From contig JAEUTG010000021.1 of NCBI GenBank assembly GCA_016788045.1, positions 1 to 64,000 of the forward strand: a stretch of DNA of 64,000 nucleotides, in the 5' to 3' direction. This document shows positions 49,296-58,599 of this stretch, piece by piece. Source of the DNA: Bacteroidales bacterium (lineage in GTDB: Bacteria > Bacteroidota > Bacteroidia > Bacteroidales > Lentimicrobiaceae). The number at the start of each line of letters is the position of its first letter. Position 1 is the first letter of the stretch. The notes under the pieces are model-generated. The model worked only from the letters and a program-made list of their open reading frames with translations. It was not told where the DNA came from and did not search any database. The position numbers were made by a program, and so were the translations under genes.

Positions 49296-50066
49296 ATGAA
49301 AGTGCTGATTGTTGAAGACGAACCTTTTGCCCAGCAGGAACTCAAACGCCTGTTAAAGGCAGTACGCAGCGAGGCCGTGATACTTGACTGCATCGACTCG
49401 GTAGAAGACACCCTTCAGTGGCTGAATACCCATCCCCTGCCCGACCTGATTTTTCTGGACATACAGCTGTCAGACGGGCTGAGTTTCGAAATCTTCCGTC
49501 AGAAAAACATCCTTTGTCCGGTAATCTTCACCACTGCCTTTGATGAATACGCGATTCAGGCTTTTAAGGTCAACAGCATCGATTACCTGCTGAAGCCGGT
49601 GAAACAGGCTGACCTGGAAGCGGCCCTCAGTAAATTTGATCAGGTGCGCGAAATGTACAGTTCAGGTAAACAGCCGCCTTTTGACCTGAGTCTGCTGGAA
49701 CAGTTGCTGTCGCCTGCCCGCAGGGAATTCAAAGCGAGGTTTGTTGCCCGTATCGGGGATCAGTTCAAACACATCCCGGTAGAAGAGATTGCCTGGTTTT
49801 ATGCCGAAGACAATGTGGTTTTTCTGGTTACCAAAGCCAACTACCGCTACATCATAGAATACACCCTCGACCAGGTGGGCAGTCAGCTTGACCCGGCGAA
49901 ATACTTCAGGTTAAACAGAAGTTACATTGCAGCCGTTCAGTGCATTGGCAAAGTAAACAGGTATTTTAACGGCCGTCTGCTGACCGAACTCATTCCGGCA
50001 GCACCCGAACAGGTGTTTGTAAGCAGGGCCAAAGCGCAGGAGTTTCTAAACTGGCTTGATCAATAA
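49296..50066 (+). CDS. LytTR-family response regulator
   Basis: 256 residues. Receiver domain with acidic Glu7-Asp8, phospho-acceptor Asp55 in LIFLDIQLSDG and Lys100 in DYLLKPVK. LytTR DNA-binding domain at about 150-254 (FVARIGDQFKHIPVEEIAWFY ... YFRLNRSYI). It pairs with the kinase 5 bp upstream and is followed after 7 bp by the CBM lipoprotein, which may be its partner or target. Confidence 0.95.
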   Translation: MKVLIVEDEPFAQQELKRLLKAVRSEAVILDCIDSVEDTLQWLNTHPLPDLIFLDIQLSDGLSFEIFRQKNILCPVIFTTAFDEYAIQAFKVNSIDYLLKPVKQADLEAALSKFDQVREMYSSGKQPPFDLSLLEQLLSPARREFKARFVARIGDQFKHIPVEEIAWFYAEDNVVFLVTKANYRYIIEYTLDQVGSQLDPAKYFRLNRSYIAAVQCIGKVNRYFNGRLLTELIPAAPEQVFVSRAKAQEFLNWLDQ

Positions 50067-50073
50067 CGCACTT

Positions 50074-51093
50074 ATGAAAATGAATTTCTTCTCTGAAACA
50101 AGACTTGTACCTGTGGCTTTGTCAGCCCTGATGCTGCTCTCTTCCTGCTACCGGCAGAAAATTGTTGTCGACCAGATCCCCCTCAACACACCGGCAAATT
50201 CAGCCATTTACATAACCGGTAATTTCAACAACTGGGATCCCGGGGATGAACGATTCAGGATGAACCGTGATTCGGCTGGCACCTATTCCATCATGCTGCC
50301 AAGGGGGATCGGAGAGCTGAGTTACAAATTTACCCGGGGCGACTGGACCAGGGTTGAAAAGAACGAATGCGGCTATGACATACAGAACCGCAGCTTGGTT
50401 TATGGCGAAGAGGATGTGGTGACCGATCAGATAGAATGCTGGGGAGATACCGAGCCGATGAACTGCACTCAAACAGTGTTTGTGATCGCCGATTACCCTG
50501 AAGATACCCCGGAAGACGCCCTCATTTATATGGCTTCAGAATACAATTTCTGGAATCCGGGCGATCTTTCCTATGCCATGCAGAAGCACCCGAAAGGTTT
50601 CTATTTCAGGAATGTTGAAAAACAAGGGGATTGCATTGAGTTCAAATTTACGATGGGCGACTGGGCTTCGGTAGAAACCGACAACAGACACCGGGATATT
50701 GCGAACCGCAGGTATTGTTTTGATGACAAAGACACGGTATTCTTGTCAGTGAAAGCCTGGAAAACCCTGAATTACAGGAAACTCAGCAAGGTCACCTTCG
50801 TTCTTGAAAAACTTCCGCCAACAACCCGCCCCGATGAAACCTTCTACATTGCCGGAGATTTCAACAACTGGGATCCCGGGAACCCTGATTATTCGTTCGG
50901 CCGCGATCAGAAAGGAAGACCCGTGATCACCATTACCACCGACAAGGAAACCCTTGAATACAAAATCACGCGCGGAAACTGGAAATCGGTAGAGACCATG
51001 CTCTCAGGCAAGGATGTACCCAACAGGCTGAACATCAACCACAACAACGACACCATCCTGCTGAAGATTGATCAATGGAAAGACAGAAGGTAA
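50074..51093 (+). CDS. lipoprotein with three starch/glycogen-binding-like modules
   Basis: 339 residues from ATG 50074. Lipobox ALMLLSSC with Cys25 as the lipidated residue. The mature part is three ~95-residue repeats (about 33-123, 133-229, 238-335). Each has NFNNWDPG / YNFWNPG / DFNNWDPG near the front and YKFTRGDW / FKFTMGDW / YKITRGNW in the middle, the pattern of CBM20/CBM48-type E-set modules. No catalytic domain is attached. In the same transcript as the LytS/LytTR pair, so it may sense or bind alpha-glucan (inference). Confidence 0.82.
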   Translation: MKMNFFSETRLVPVALSALMLLSSCYRQKIVVDQIPLNTPANSAIYITGNFNNWDPGDERFRMNRDSAGTYSIMLPRGIGELSYKFTRGDWTRVEKNECGYDIQNRSLVYGEEDVVTDQIECWGDTEPMNCTQTVFVIADYPEDTPEDALIYMASEYNFWNPGDLSYAMQKHPKGFYFRNVEKQGDCIEFKFTMGDWASVETDNRHRDIANRRYCFDDKDTVFLSVKAWKTLNYRKLSKVTFVLEKLPPTTRPDETFYIAGDFNNWDPGNPDYSFGRDQKGRPVITITTDKETLEYKITRGNWKSVETMLSGKDVPNRLNINHNNDTILLKIDQWKDRR

Positions 51094-51213
51094 AATCCTT
51101 CTTCCTGACATCAACGCCTGAGCATGATTGATTTTGAACCGGTAAAAACAGCGGTTCACCGGGCATTTTTACCGGCTCATCGTATTTCACTTTTCCTCAG
51201 GATCATTACAACC

Positions 51214-51221
51214 TATTTTTG
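51214..51221 (+). promoter_or_regulatory. promoter -7 element for DUF116 operon
   Basis: TATTTTTG matches TAnnTTTG exactly, 19 nt before ATG 51241, with TTTT at 51191-51194 as the -33 region. It decides the start against an in-frame ATG at 51124. Confidence 0.6.
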
Positions 51222-51240
51222 GCATCAAAAAGATCATCAG

Positions 51241-52461
51241 ATGCCTGCGAATCAGTTTACTCCGACAGTTTATTCCCTCACCGGCAAGCCCGGCTTTTCC
51301 GGCAATTATCAGGAAACCCTCAGCGATTTCGGAAGATTCATGCGCTCTGAAATGGAAACCCGCCTGGGTACATTCATCGATCAGTACATGAATTTTCAGG
51401 AAAAGCAGGGTGAAACTGTGAGCGGCGACCGGGAAGTCTTTCTTTTTGAAGCCCTGATGCTGGGAGTTTTCTGGAACACTTACGGAGGTTACGCTGCCGG
51501 CTCGGGGAGTTCCGCCATCAGCCTGATGCAGCAGACTGCGTCACTTCGTTCACATGGTGGATTGAAACGAAAGGCAGCCGATATCATCAGGGGGGCCCTT
51601 GCTTACCGTTTGCTTGAGAAACCTTCTGACCGGTCACGTTTTCTGTTTCCTGACCCCAGGGGACTTGCCCGCCTGATCGCCTGGATGAAGGCAACCGGCG
51701 AATTCCACCGGGAAGCCGCCCGGCTTGAAACATGGAAAAATTTTCTGGAACAAATGGGCGACACAAGTGCCTTTGTTACGCTGAGCGTTTTCCGCGGTTT
51801 CGCAAGGTGGTTCAGCCATGAAAGCCTGCTGGTACTGGGCCCGTTTACGGAAGGGGTTACCCGGTTTGTAGCCGTGGCAGCCAATGCATACCCGTTGCGC
51901 GAAGACAAGATCTCTGTGCTCCGGAGCAGAACCGAGTACCACCTCAACATGCTCGGGGCTGACATCTACAACAGGGCAATGAAACCAGGGTTTGACAATT
52001 GTTCTGAAAGGATTGTCCTCTTGCCGGCCTGTATGAAGCTGAATGGAGGAAAAAAGTGCCAGTCGGCCATCAGGGATGGTTCAGAAATATGCACCGGTTG
52101 TACAGCAGAATGTAATATAAATGTGATCCGGAAACTCGGAAAAAAGCATAACTTCGGAGTTGAAATTATCCGTCATTCATCGGCGCTGACGGCCGGAAAC
52201 AGCTTCAAACGGCCCGGCACTGCTTTTGTTGGCGTTGCCTGCGCGGCAACGGTGATCGCCGGAGGACTGGAATTACGCAAACACGAAGTACCTGCCCAGT
52301 GTGTATTGCTCAACCACAGCGGATGCCGCCACTGGAGTAACAAACCGGTTGCCACTTCCCTAAACATCAGTGAGCTGATGAACAGGTTGGGCATTGAAAC
52401 CGATCAACAACCGGTACAGGAAGTTAAGTGCCAAAAAAGTGAAAAAACCCTGGCTGCCTGA
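51241..52461 (+). CDS. DUF116-domain cysteine-rich protein
   Basis: 406 residues from ATG 51241. The N-terminal ~240 residues are helical and unrecognised. The C-terminal part (about 255-375) has IVLLPACMKL, the cluster Cys273, Cys284, Cys287, Cys291 (ICTGCTAEC), PGTAFVGVACAATVIAGG and CVLLNHSGCRHW, the DUF116 pattern. The cysteine spacing suggests metal or Fe-S binding (inference). An upstream in-frame ATG at 51124 is excluded by the promoter element. Followed after 17 bp by an FAD oxidoreductase in the same orientation, so probably one operon and a shared pathway of unknown substrate. Confidence 0.8.
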   Translation: MPANQFTPTVYSLTGKPGFSGNYQETLSDFGRFMRSEMETRLGTFIDQYMNFQEKQGETVSGDREVFLFEALMLGVFWNTYGGYAAGSGSSAISLMQQTASLRSHGGLKRKAADIIRGALAYRLLEKPSDRSRFLFPDPRGLARLIAWMKATGEFHREAARLETWKNFLEQMGDTSAFVTLSVFRGFARWFSHESLLVLGPFTEGVTRFVAVAANAYPLREDKISVLRSRTEYHLNMLGADIYNRAMKPGFDNCSERIVLLPACMKLNGGKKCQSAIRDGSEICTGCTAECNINVIRKLGKKHNFGVEIIRHSSALTAGNSFKRPGTAFVGVACAATVIAGGLELRKHEVPAQCVLLNHSGCRHWSNKPVATSLNISELMNRLGIETDQQPVQEVKCQKSEKTLAA

Positions 52462-52478
52462 ACCTAAAAAACATAGCC

Positions 52479-53996
52479 ATGAAAAAGAAAGTGAGCATCA
52501 TCGGAGCCGGAATTGCCGGCATGAGCGTCGGCAGCTACCTGCAAATGAACGGGTTTGAAACCGAGATACACGAACTTCACAACCTGCCCGGGGGTTTGTG
52601 TACATCGTGGCAGCGAAACGGCTACAACATTGATGGCTGCATTCACTGGCTGGTTGGATCAGCCGAAGGCCAGAGCCTTTACAACGCCTGGAATGAGCTG
52701 ATCGACATGAAGAAGCTTCAGATTTATGATCATGACATTTTCTACCAGTACGAGGATGAATCCGGAAAATGCATCAGGTTCTACAACAACATCGACCTGC
52801 TGGAGAAAGAACTCCTGGAGAAGGCACCCGAAGACCGGGAGGTGATCCGCGATTATATTCATGCTGCACGCCGGTTCTCGTCGATGAAACTCCCCCTTGG
52901 CAAGCCCCGCGAACTTTTCACCCTGAAGGATATGGGTGAAACAGTGTTCAGGCTGGGTCCTTACCTCGGGTTGCTCAACAAATGGTCGAAAGTAAGCATT
53001 GCTGATTTTGCCGGTCGCTGCAGGAATCCACTGCTAAGGAAAACCATTGAGAATCTGTTTGTTCCCGAAATGGGCATTGTGTTTGTGATGATCACCACAG
53101 CCTGGATGCACAACAAAACAGCAGGCTATCCAATAGGCGGCTCCCTGGCTTTTTCAAAACTGATTGAAGAACGGTATCTGGCACTCGGAGGCCGTATTCA
53201 CTATCACAGCCGGATTGAAGAGATCATGACGCGGAGTGATGGCAGCAGAAATCAGGCCTGCGGAATTAAAGACAGCCAGGGAAAAGAATACCCGGCTGAC
53301 TTTGTGGTTTCGGCAGCCGATGGTTATACCACCTTGTTCCGCATGCTGAAAGGTCGGTTTGTTGACTCGAAAACGAATGCCTTTTACAACAACAACCTGC
53401 TGTTCCCCTCCTACCTGCAGTTATCTTTGGGCATCAGCCGCATGCTTGAGTCATCGGCTTCCAGCCTGATTTTCCCATTGACACAGGCCGTGAAAATCGA
53501 CCCGGCCAATACCCTCAGCGAGATCGGCATCAGGATTCACAGCTTTGATCCGAACCTGGCTCCCGAAGGAAAAACCCTGATCACTGCCCTTATCCCGAGC
53601 AGGGAGCACAAGTACTGGGTGAACCTGAGAACCGATGAATTCGAAAATTATAAAGAAGAAAAAGAGCGGATTATCCGGGAACTCGTTAGCGGGATGGAGA
53701 AAAGACTGGGGCCGCTGGCTGACTACCTCGAAATGAAGGACCTCTCGACCCCGGCAACGGTAATCCGGTATACCAACAACTGGAAAGGCAGTTTTGAAGG
53801 CTGGATTATGACGCCCTCACTCGGCTTCAGACAATTGCCATTATCGCTTCGCGGACTGGACAATTTCTGGATGGCCGGACAATGGGTAAGCCCGGGTGGC
53901 GGATTGCCCTCTGCGCTGATGACCGGACGCGGGGTTGCTGAGATCATCTGCAGAAAAACCGGCAGGAAGTTCAAAACCGAAAGCTTCAATTCCTGA
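52479..53996 (+). CDS. CrtI/retinol-saturase-like FAD oxidoreductase
   Basis: 505 residues. Dinucleotide motif IIGAGIAGMSVGSYL at the N-terminus with the acidic end of strand 2 (EIHE), then NLPGGLCTSW and YNIDGCIHWLVG, as in phytoene desaturase-type flavoproteins. The C-terminal FAD motif is FWMAGQWVSPGGGLPSALMTGRGV. No signal peptide. The substrate is unknown; carotenoid genes are absent, so a carotenoid role is unsupported. Directly downstream of the DUF116 gene. Overlaps the convergent protease gene by 11 bp. Confidence 0.88.
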   Translation: MKKKVSIIGAGIAGMSVGSYLQMNGFETEIHELHNLPGGLCTSWQRNGYNIDGCIHWLVGSAEGQSLYNAWNELIDMKKLQIYDHDIFYQYEDESGKCIRFYNNIDLLEKELLEKAPEDREVIRDYIHAARRFSSMKLPLGKPRELFTLKDMGETVFRLGPYLGLLNKWSKVSIADFAGRCRNPLLRKTIENLFVPEMGIVFVMITTAWMHNKTAGYPIGGSLAFSKLIEERYLALGGRIHYHSRIEEIMTRSDGSRNQACGIKDSQGKEYPADFVVSAADGYTTLFRMLKGRFVDSKTNAFYNNNLLFPSYLQLSLGISRMLESSASSLIFPLTQAVKIDPANTLSEIGIRIHSFDPNLAPEGKTLITALIPSREHKYWVNLRTDEFENYKEEKERIIRELVSGMEKRLGPLADYLEMKDLSTPATVIRYTNNWKGSFEGWIMTPSLGFRQLPLSLRGLDNFWMAGQWVSPGGGLPSALMTGRGVAEIICRKTGRKFKTESFNS

Positions 53997-55914
53997 TAAC
54001 AAGCAACTTATAGGTCTCACTGAAATTCATTCCGGTGATCCTGACAAAGTAATAACCGGGTTTCAGGCCCGAAAGGCTGAAAACACAGGAATTGCTTCCG
54101 GGGCAAAAATCCCCGGATTCGAGCACCGTTTGTCCCAACGAATTGAATATGATCATATTCTGTGCTTCATCTGTCTTGTCGCCCAGCAACACCGTAATCT
54201 GTTCAGTGGCAGGATTCGGAAAGATAACCGGAACCACACGGATGTAGTTTTCGCGCACCAGACTATCGGATCCGGCTTCGTTTGACACTACCAGTTTTAC
54301 ATTGAAGGTGCCTGTTCTCTGGTAAACAACATCTCCTGGAGTCTGAATTTCAGAAGATTGTGGTTCACCGCCCTCAAATTCCCAGTGCCAGGTAAGCGGA
54401 CCACCGGAGGATAAGTCGGAGAAACGCACCGATGAGCCGACCGGAATAACGGTGGTATCAGCCGCAAACAGCGCATTCGCGAGGTTCAGGTTAAAGGAGC
54501 CGTTCAGGGTGGTGATGCCGGTGTTCAGCGGATCAAGCCAGGGTTTCAGCTGAACAGTGTCGTGTACGCCATTTGAAGTCCATGAATAATACAATCTGCC
54601 ATAGAAATCAGGTCCGGTAAGGTTGCTGCACCCCGATTCACCACCGGTCAGCTGGCCGATCAGCAATCCGTTGTTGTCGAATAGCGGAGAACCTGAAGAG
54701 CCTCCTTCGGTAACTCCGTGTCCGTTTTCCGTTTCACTCCAAACAACCTGATAATGTGTTTCAGCCGTCTGGCCCCACTGATCCAGCGTCAACGGATCAG
54801 TATAAGTTGAGATCTTCTTCACATCACCTCCCGGATGGTGGATACACACCCCCGATGGGCTTATGGCACCGGAGCTGGTCCAGCCCGCATAATATGGCTG
54901 ATAGGCAGCAGGAACCGGCTCATTCAGCCTGACCAGATAAAAATCGCTTCCATTGTTGCCAGCCGGCGAACTACTTGCCAGTTTGACCGCTCCGGTAAGT
55001 GACTTATTGTCTGAAACAGCCTGGTTGTCGCAACCCGGCGTTTCGTAATTGAAATAGAAAATCCACCGGGAAACATCATCGGGGCTGGAATAAGGTCCCG
55101 GGAAGGTACCGGCACAATGATCGGCGGTGAGAATCAGGGGTGCAAAGTCTGAAGCGGTATTGTTGACCAATGTCCCAGTACACCAGTACGATGAACCAGC
55201 CCGCTTGATCTGTATCCTGACCACGCTCTTTATCTGATCACGCCAATCGTCTCCCTCAGTGCAGGCAGCATTTACCTCACAACTCCCTGAAAGGGCTGCC
55301 GATCTGAAATCATCACCGGGAAACACCAGGGGCTTGTAGGCATACAATACTTCATCAATCACAAATGCCTGATAACCTGAATACTGAACCGGACAGGTGT
55401 ATTCAATCACCAGAGCCTCCCCTTTGGTAATTTCAACGGCAAATTTCCCGGAAGGCTGGTTGTTGCGGCTGGTAAAGGCCCCCAATACCCGTGATTTATC
55501 TTCGGGATAAACAAAGAGCTGAGCACCCGCGGGCAGTTTGAAATCCGAGAAATAGAGCCCGAGTCCGTAGGCACCTGAACTTCTGACAACAAGAACCCAT
55601 GTTGAAACCGAACCTTCGCTCAGTATCTTAATTCCTGAATTTGAAGTTGTTAAATTTACCGGGATACTGATGCCCATGCGTTCGGGCAGACCGGAAAGCC
55701 CAGCCTCCATGTCTTCCTTCTCCAGCGCCTCAACATCGGGCGGCGGGAGCTCCTGAATCAGCCTTTCCTGCTGCAACCGGCCTAAGTCAGGCAAAACAGG
55801 ACGGCCGCTGACACTCAGCTGCCCGCAAACCGGGCTGGAAACTAAGAGCATCATTGTCAGTATTATACCAGATACCAACGGAATATTCCGGAATCTTCCT
55901 ATATCAAAAAGCAT
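53986..55914 (-). CDS. T9SS-exported trypsin-like serine protease
   Basis: 642 residues. Signal peptide in the first ~31 residues. The N-terminal ~200 residues form a propeptide-like beta domain. The protease domain has His266 in LILTADHCAG, Asp324 in GSDFYLVRL and Ser407 in EGGSSGSPLF, resembling lysyl-endopeptidase-like S1 enzymes. A PKD domain follows at about 480-560 (WHWEFEGGEPQSSE). The type A sorting domain starts IFPNPATEQITVLLG near residue 567. Predicted to be displayed or released through the type IX system and matured by removing the propeptide. Confidence 0.88.
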   Translation of the reverse strand: MLFDIGRFRNIPLVSGIILTMMLLVSSPVCGQLSVSGRPVLPDLGRLQQERLIQELPPPDVEALEKEDMEAGLSGLPERMGISIPVNLTTSNSGIKILSEGSVSTWVLVVRSSGAYGLGLYFSDFKLPAGAQLFVYPEDKSRVLGAFTSRNNQPSGKFAVEITKGEALVIEYTCPVQYSGYQAFVIDEVLYAYKPLVFPGDDFRSAALSGSCEVNAACTEGDDWRDQIKSVVRIQIKRAGSSYWCTGTLVNNTASDFAPLILTADHCAGTFPGPYSSPDDVSRWIFYFNYETPGCDNQAVSDNKSLTGAVKLASSSPAGNNGSDFYLVRLNEPVPAAYQPYYAGWTSSGAISPSGVCIHHPGGDVKKISTYTDPLTLDQWGQTAETHYQVVWSETENGHGVTEGGSSGSPLFDNNGLLIGQLTGGESGCSNLTGPDFYGRLYYSWTSNGVHDTVQLKPWLDPLNTGITTLNGSFNLNLANALFAADTTVIPVGSSVRFSDLSSGGPLTWHWEFEGGEPQSSEIQTPGDVVYQRTGTFNVKLVVSNEAGSDSLVRENYIRVVPVIFPNPATEQITVLLGDKTDEAQNMIIFNSLGQTVLESGDFCPGSNSCVFSLSGLKPGYYFVRITGMNFSETYKLLVIRN

Positions 55915-56233
55915 GGGACTTTATCGTAGTTAGTGAATCATTGCAATACAAAAACGAAGTTAAGATTAATCTGAATATCGCGCACTTGTAACCAGGATTA
56001 ATTCACGATTCACCCAACCATGCATTATTCTTAAAGCTGAACATATCTTCCCGGCTGTTGAAGTGAAAATTACAAGATTCTGCCGATTCACTGACAATGC
56101 AGGATCAGCCTGAAAAAAAATACGTAAAACACACATTACAAATTCATATTTACCTGATTATAATAAAAGAATGTACCCTGAGTGTACAACAAAACTTATC
56201 ACTACTACTACAGAGCTCCGCTAACTATTGATT
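55915..56233. other. intergenic stretch without a supported feature
   Basis: A 319-bp spacer, A/T-rich, between divergently placed starts. I see no exact TAnnTTTG element, hairpin or repeat here. Promoters for both flanking genes must lie in it but are not recognisable. Confidence 0.45.
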
Positions 56234-57583
56234 ATGAGATTAATACGAAACAAAATCACCACTTACCTGGTAGTTACCTCCCTTGTATCCGTCGGAATTG
56301 TAACTTTCATATACCTGTATTTCGGGGCTTCCTGCGAAAAAATCAAACGGAATTATGCAGAATCACAGCTTGTGCTTCTGCAAAATCATCTCAAAGTTAA
56401 CTCGATTCCGGGTAGCCGGGCATTGATCCGGATTTCTGAATCTGAATCTTTAAGGAGCAGCATCTGTCAGGAGCAAAAACTACCTGCAGGTCTGGGTGAA
56501 CAGCTTTCGGCTGCCGGCTTTGAATTTGTTATTGCAACGGATGCCTCCCTGAAACCTGAGCTGGCTTATCCTCCCGCAGCCCTTGGTTACCTGAAGATAC
56601 TCCCCAACGACAAAAAGGCATTTGAGGAATTCGTGAGCGACGGGAGAGTGACCAGATATTATTCCTGGCACAGGGATTCGCTTTATGAGCTGTCTGTTCT
56701 TAAAGCAGAACCCTGTAGCGAAGCGGGCGGAGGGTCTGTTCAGTGGATTTTTGGCGGAAAGTATATTGAAAAAGAACTGGCCAATACCCTGATTACCTCC
56801 GATCCCGGAAAAATCAGCGTTCAACGACCGGCTGCCCCGGCCGGCACTGCCTTCAGCAAGCAAAGCTCAAATTATTCTACGACACTACCCCTGTATGGAT
56901 GGGATAATTATCCTGTGGCTTCTGTAAACCTGGAAACAAAGCCCGGACTTGTGCTGTTGTTGTCAGATCTGAACCGGATGTTGTTGTTGCTGCTTGCAGT
57001 CACAGTCGTTTTGTTTTCCCTTTTTTCCTTTGTTTACCTGAACCGGTATTACATCCTGCCATTGAAACTTATATCATTGGCAATCAAACACAAAGACCCT
57101 GACTACATCAAGATGATGGATGATAAGGACCCTGATTTCAATTCATTGCAGAACATGCTCATCAATGTCTTCAATCAGGAGAAACTACTATCTGACATCA
57201 TGAACAGACGCAGCACAGAGATGATAAATACCTTTCATGCAGCTATTCTGTCGAAGCTGAGTGACTCAGTATATGCATACGACCACAAAGGCGTGATCAC
57301 CTACTGGAACAAATCAGCCGAAGAACTCTACAGCATACCTGAAGAAGAAGCCGTTGGCAAAATTGCTTTTGAACTGATCAAGAGCAAATGGAAAATTGCG
57401 GAGGAAGAACGGTTTCAGGCAGAATCCCTGAAAAACACCGGAATCTGGAAAGGCCCGCTGGTACAGGAGTTGCCCGATGGTTCAGAGATCCATGTTGAGG
57501 CAACTGTATCAGTTCTCAATGACAACGAGGACAAACTGATCGGTTATTTATGTGTTGTCCGAAAACCCGTAATTCAGGCCTGA
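56234..57583 (+). CDS. membrane PAS sensor without visible output domain
   Basis: 449 residues. Membrane helices at about 8-28 and 245-265 enclose a ~220-residue periplasmic region. A helical segment leads to a PAS domain at about 335-445 (SDSVYAYDHKGVITYWNKSA then YSIPEEEAVGK). The protein stops after the PAS, with no histidine kinase, GGDEF or other effector. ATG 56234 chosen over TTG two codons earlier. It may be a receptor that signals through a separate protein, or a truncated kinase. The next gene starts 180 bp away and gives no continuation of a kinase. Confidence 0.8.
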   Translation: MRLIRNKITTYLVVTSLVSVGIVTFIYLYFGASCEKIKRNYAESQLVLLQNHLKVNSIPGSRALIRISESESLRSSICQEQKLPAGLGEQLSAAGFEFVIATDASLKPELAYPPAALGYLKILPNDKKAFEEFVSDGRVTRYYSWHRDSLYELSVLKAEPCSEAGGGSVQWIFGGKYIEKELANTLITSDPGKISVQRPAAPAGTAFSKQSSNYSTTLPLYGWDNYPVASVNLETKPGLVLLLSDLNRMLLLLLAVTVVLFSLFSFVYLNRYYILPLKLISLAIKHKDPDYIKMMDDKDPDFNSLQNMLINVFNQEKLLSDIMNRRSTEMINTFHAAILSKLSDSVYAYDHKGVITYWNKSAEELYSIPEEEAVGKIAFELIKSKWKIAEEERFQAESLKNTGIWKGPLVQELPDGSEIHVEATVSVLNDNEDKLIGYLCVVRKPVIQA

Positions 57584-57763
57584 CACACTCATTGCTTTTC
57601 CTGGAATAATGTCCTTAAACTCTGTGCTATTCACTTGCCCGGCCTAAACCTACTCTTCCGGGCTGGTCGTTATAGCCGTAATGTTAATCTTTGTGAAATC
57701 GCGGCAAATTGGCGGATATCCTTTGAACCCGGGGGCATTTAAAACTGTTTAGTTCAGAAAAGT

Positions 57764-58408
57764 ATGAAACCATTTATGTTAGCTGCAATGGCTGTTATCT
57801 CGTCCCTGACGCTGACAGCCTGCAACCGGCAGTCACCTGAGGAAAGAGAGACCACCATGAACACCGGAAATATGAAGACTGACACTGCAACATTTGGTTC
57901 CGGATGCTTCTGGTGTTCCGAAGCCATTTTTCTTCAGCTAAAAGGAGTAATCAGTGTTGAATCAGGTTATTCGGGCGGGGCTCGCCCCAATCCTACCTAT
58001 GAGCAGGTAAGCTCAGGAGCTACCGGGCACGCCGAGGTGATACAGGTGCTGTATGATCCGGAAGTAATAGCCTACAAGGAACTTCTGGAAGTCTTCTGGA
58101 AAACGCATGATCCCACCACCCTGAACCGCCAGGGAGCGGATGTCGGAACGCAATACCGTTCCGTGATCTTTTATCACAATGAGGATCAGAAAGAACAGGC
58201 AGAATATTACAAAAAGGAACTTGACGCCAGTGGCTCATGGAAAGATCCCATTGTAACCGAGATCTCCGCTTTCAAGGCTTTCTACAAAGCCGAGGATTAT
58301 CACCAGAACTATTACAACAACAACAAAAGAGCGCCCTATTGCACTTTTGTAATCGGGCCGAAACTCGAAAAGTTTGAAAAAGTTTTCGGAGAGAAATACG
58401 GCAAATAA
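57764..58408 (+). CDS. msrA: peptide-methionine (S)-S-oxide reductase, lipoprotein form
   Basis: 214 residues. The N-terminus carries a lipobox (SSLTLTAC, Cys20), so the enzyme is membrane-anchored on the periplasmic side or outside. Catalytic motif GSGCFWCSE with the reactive Cys, ESGYSGG, GHAEVIQVLYDP, THDPTTLNRQGADVGTQYRSV and HQNYY are all classic MsrA signatures. It repairs oxidised methionine. Monocistronic as seen. The stretch to 58599 has no feature recognised. Confidence 0.94.
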   Translation: MKPFMLAAMAVISSLTLTACNRQSPEERETTMNTGNMKTDTATFGSGCFWCSEAIFLQLKGVISVESGYSGGARPNPTYEQVSSGATGHAEVIQVLYDPEVIAYKELLEVFWKTHDPTTLNRQGADVGTQYRSVIFYHNEDQKEQAEYYKKELDASGSWKDPIVTEISAFKAFYKAEDYHQNYYNNNKRAPYCTFVIGPKLEKFEKVFGEKYGK

Positions 58409-58599
58409 TTCAATCCCGGTAGTCAGAAGAGGCCTCGTTGTGCTGCTCAGTTTAAAGCAATAAACCGGATTGACACTGGTTCATGTACAGACCATTCAGC
58501 CGGAACCGGTTGGAGCAACCACCCGGCCACCCTTCAGGATCATTTAATTGAGTCAATTCTGATATTTTCCCGGAATCAAGGGACAAGCCGTCGGGAGAA

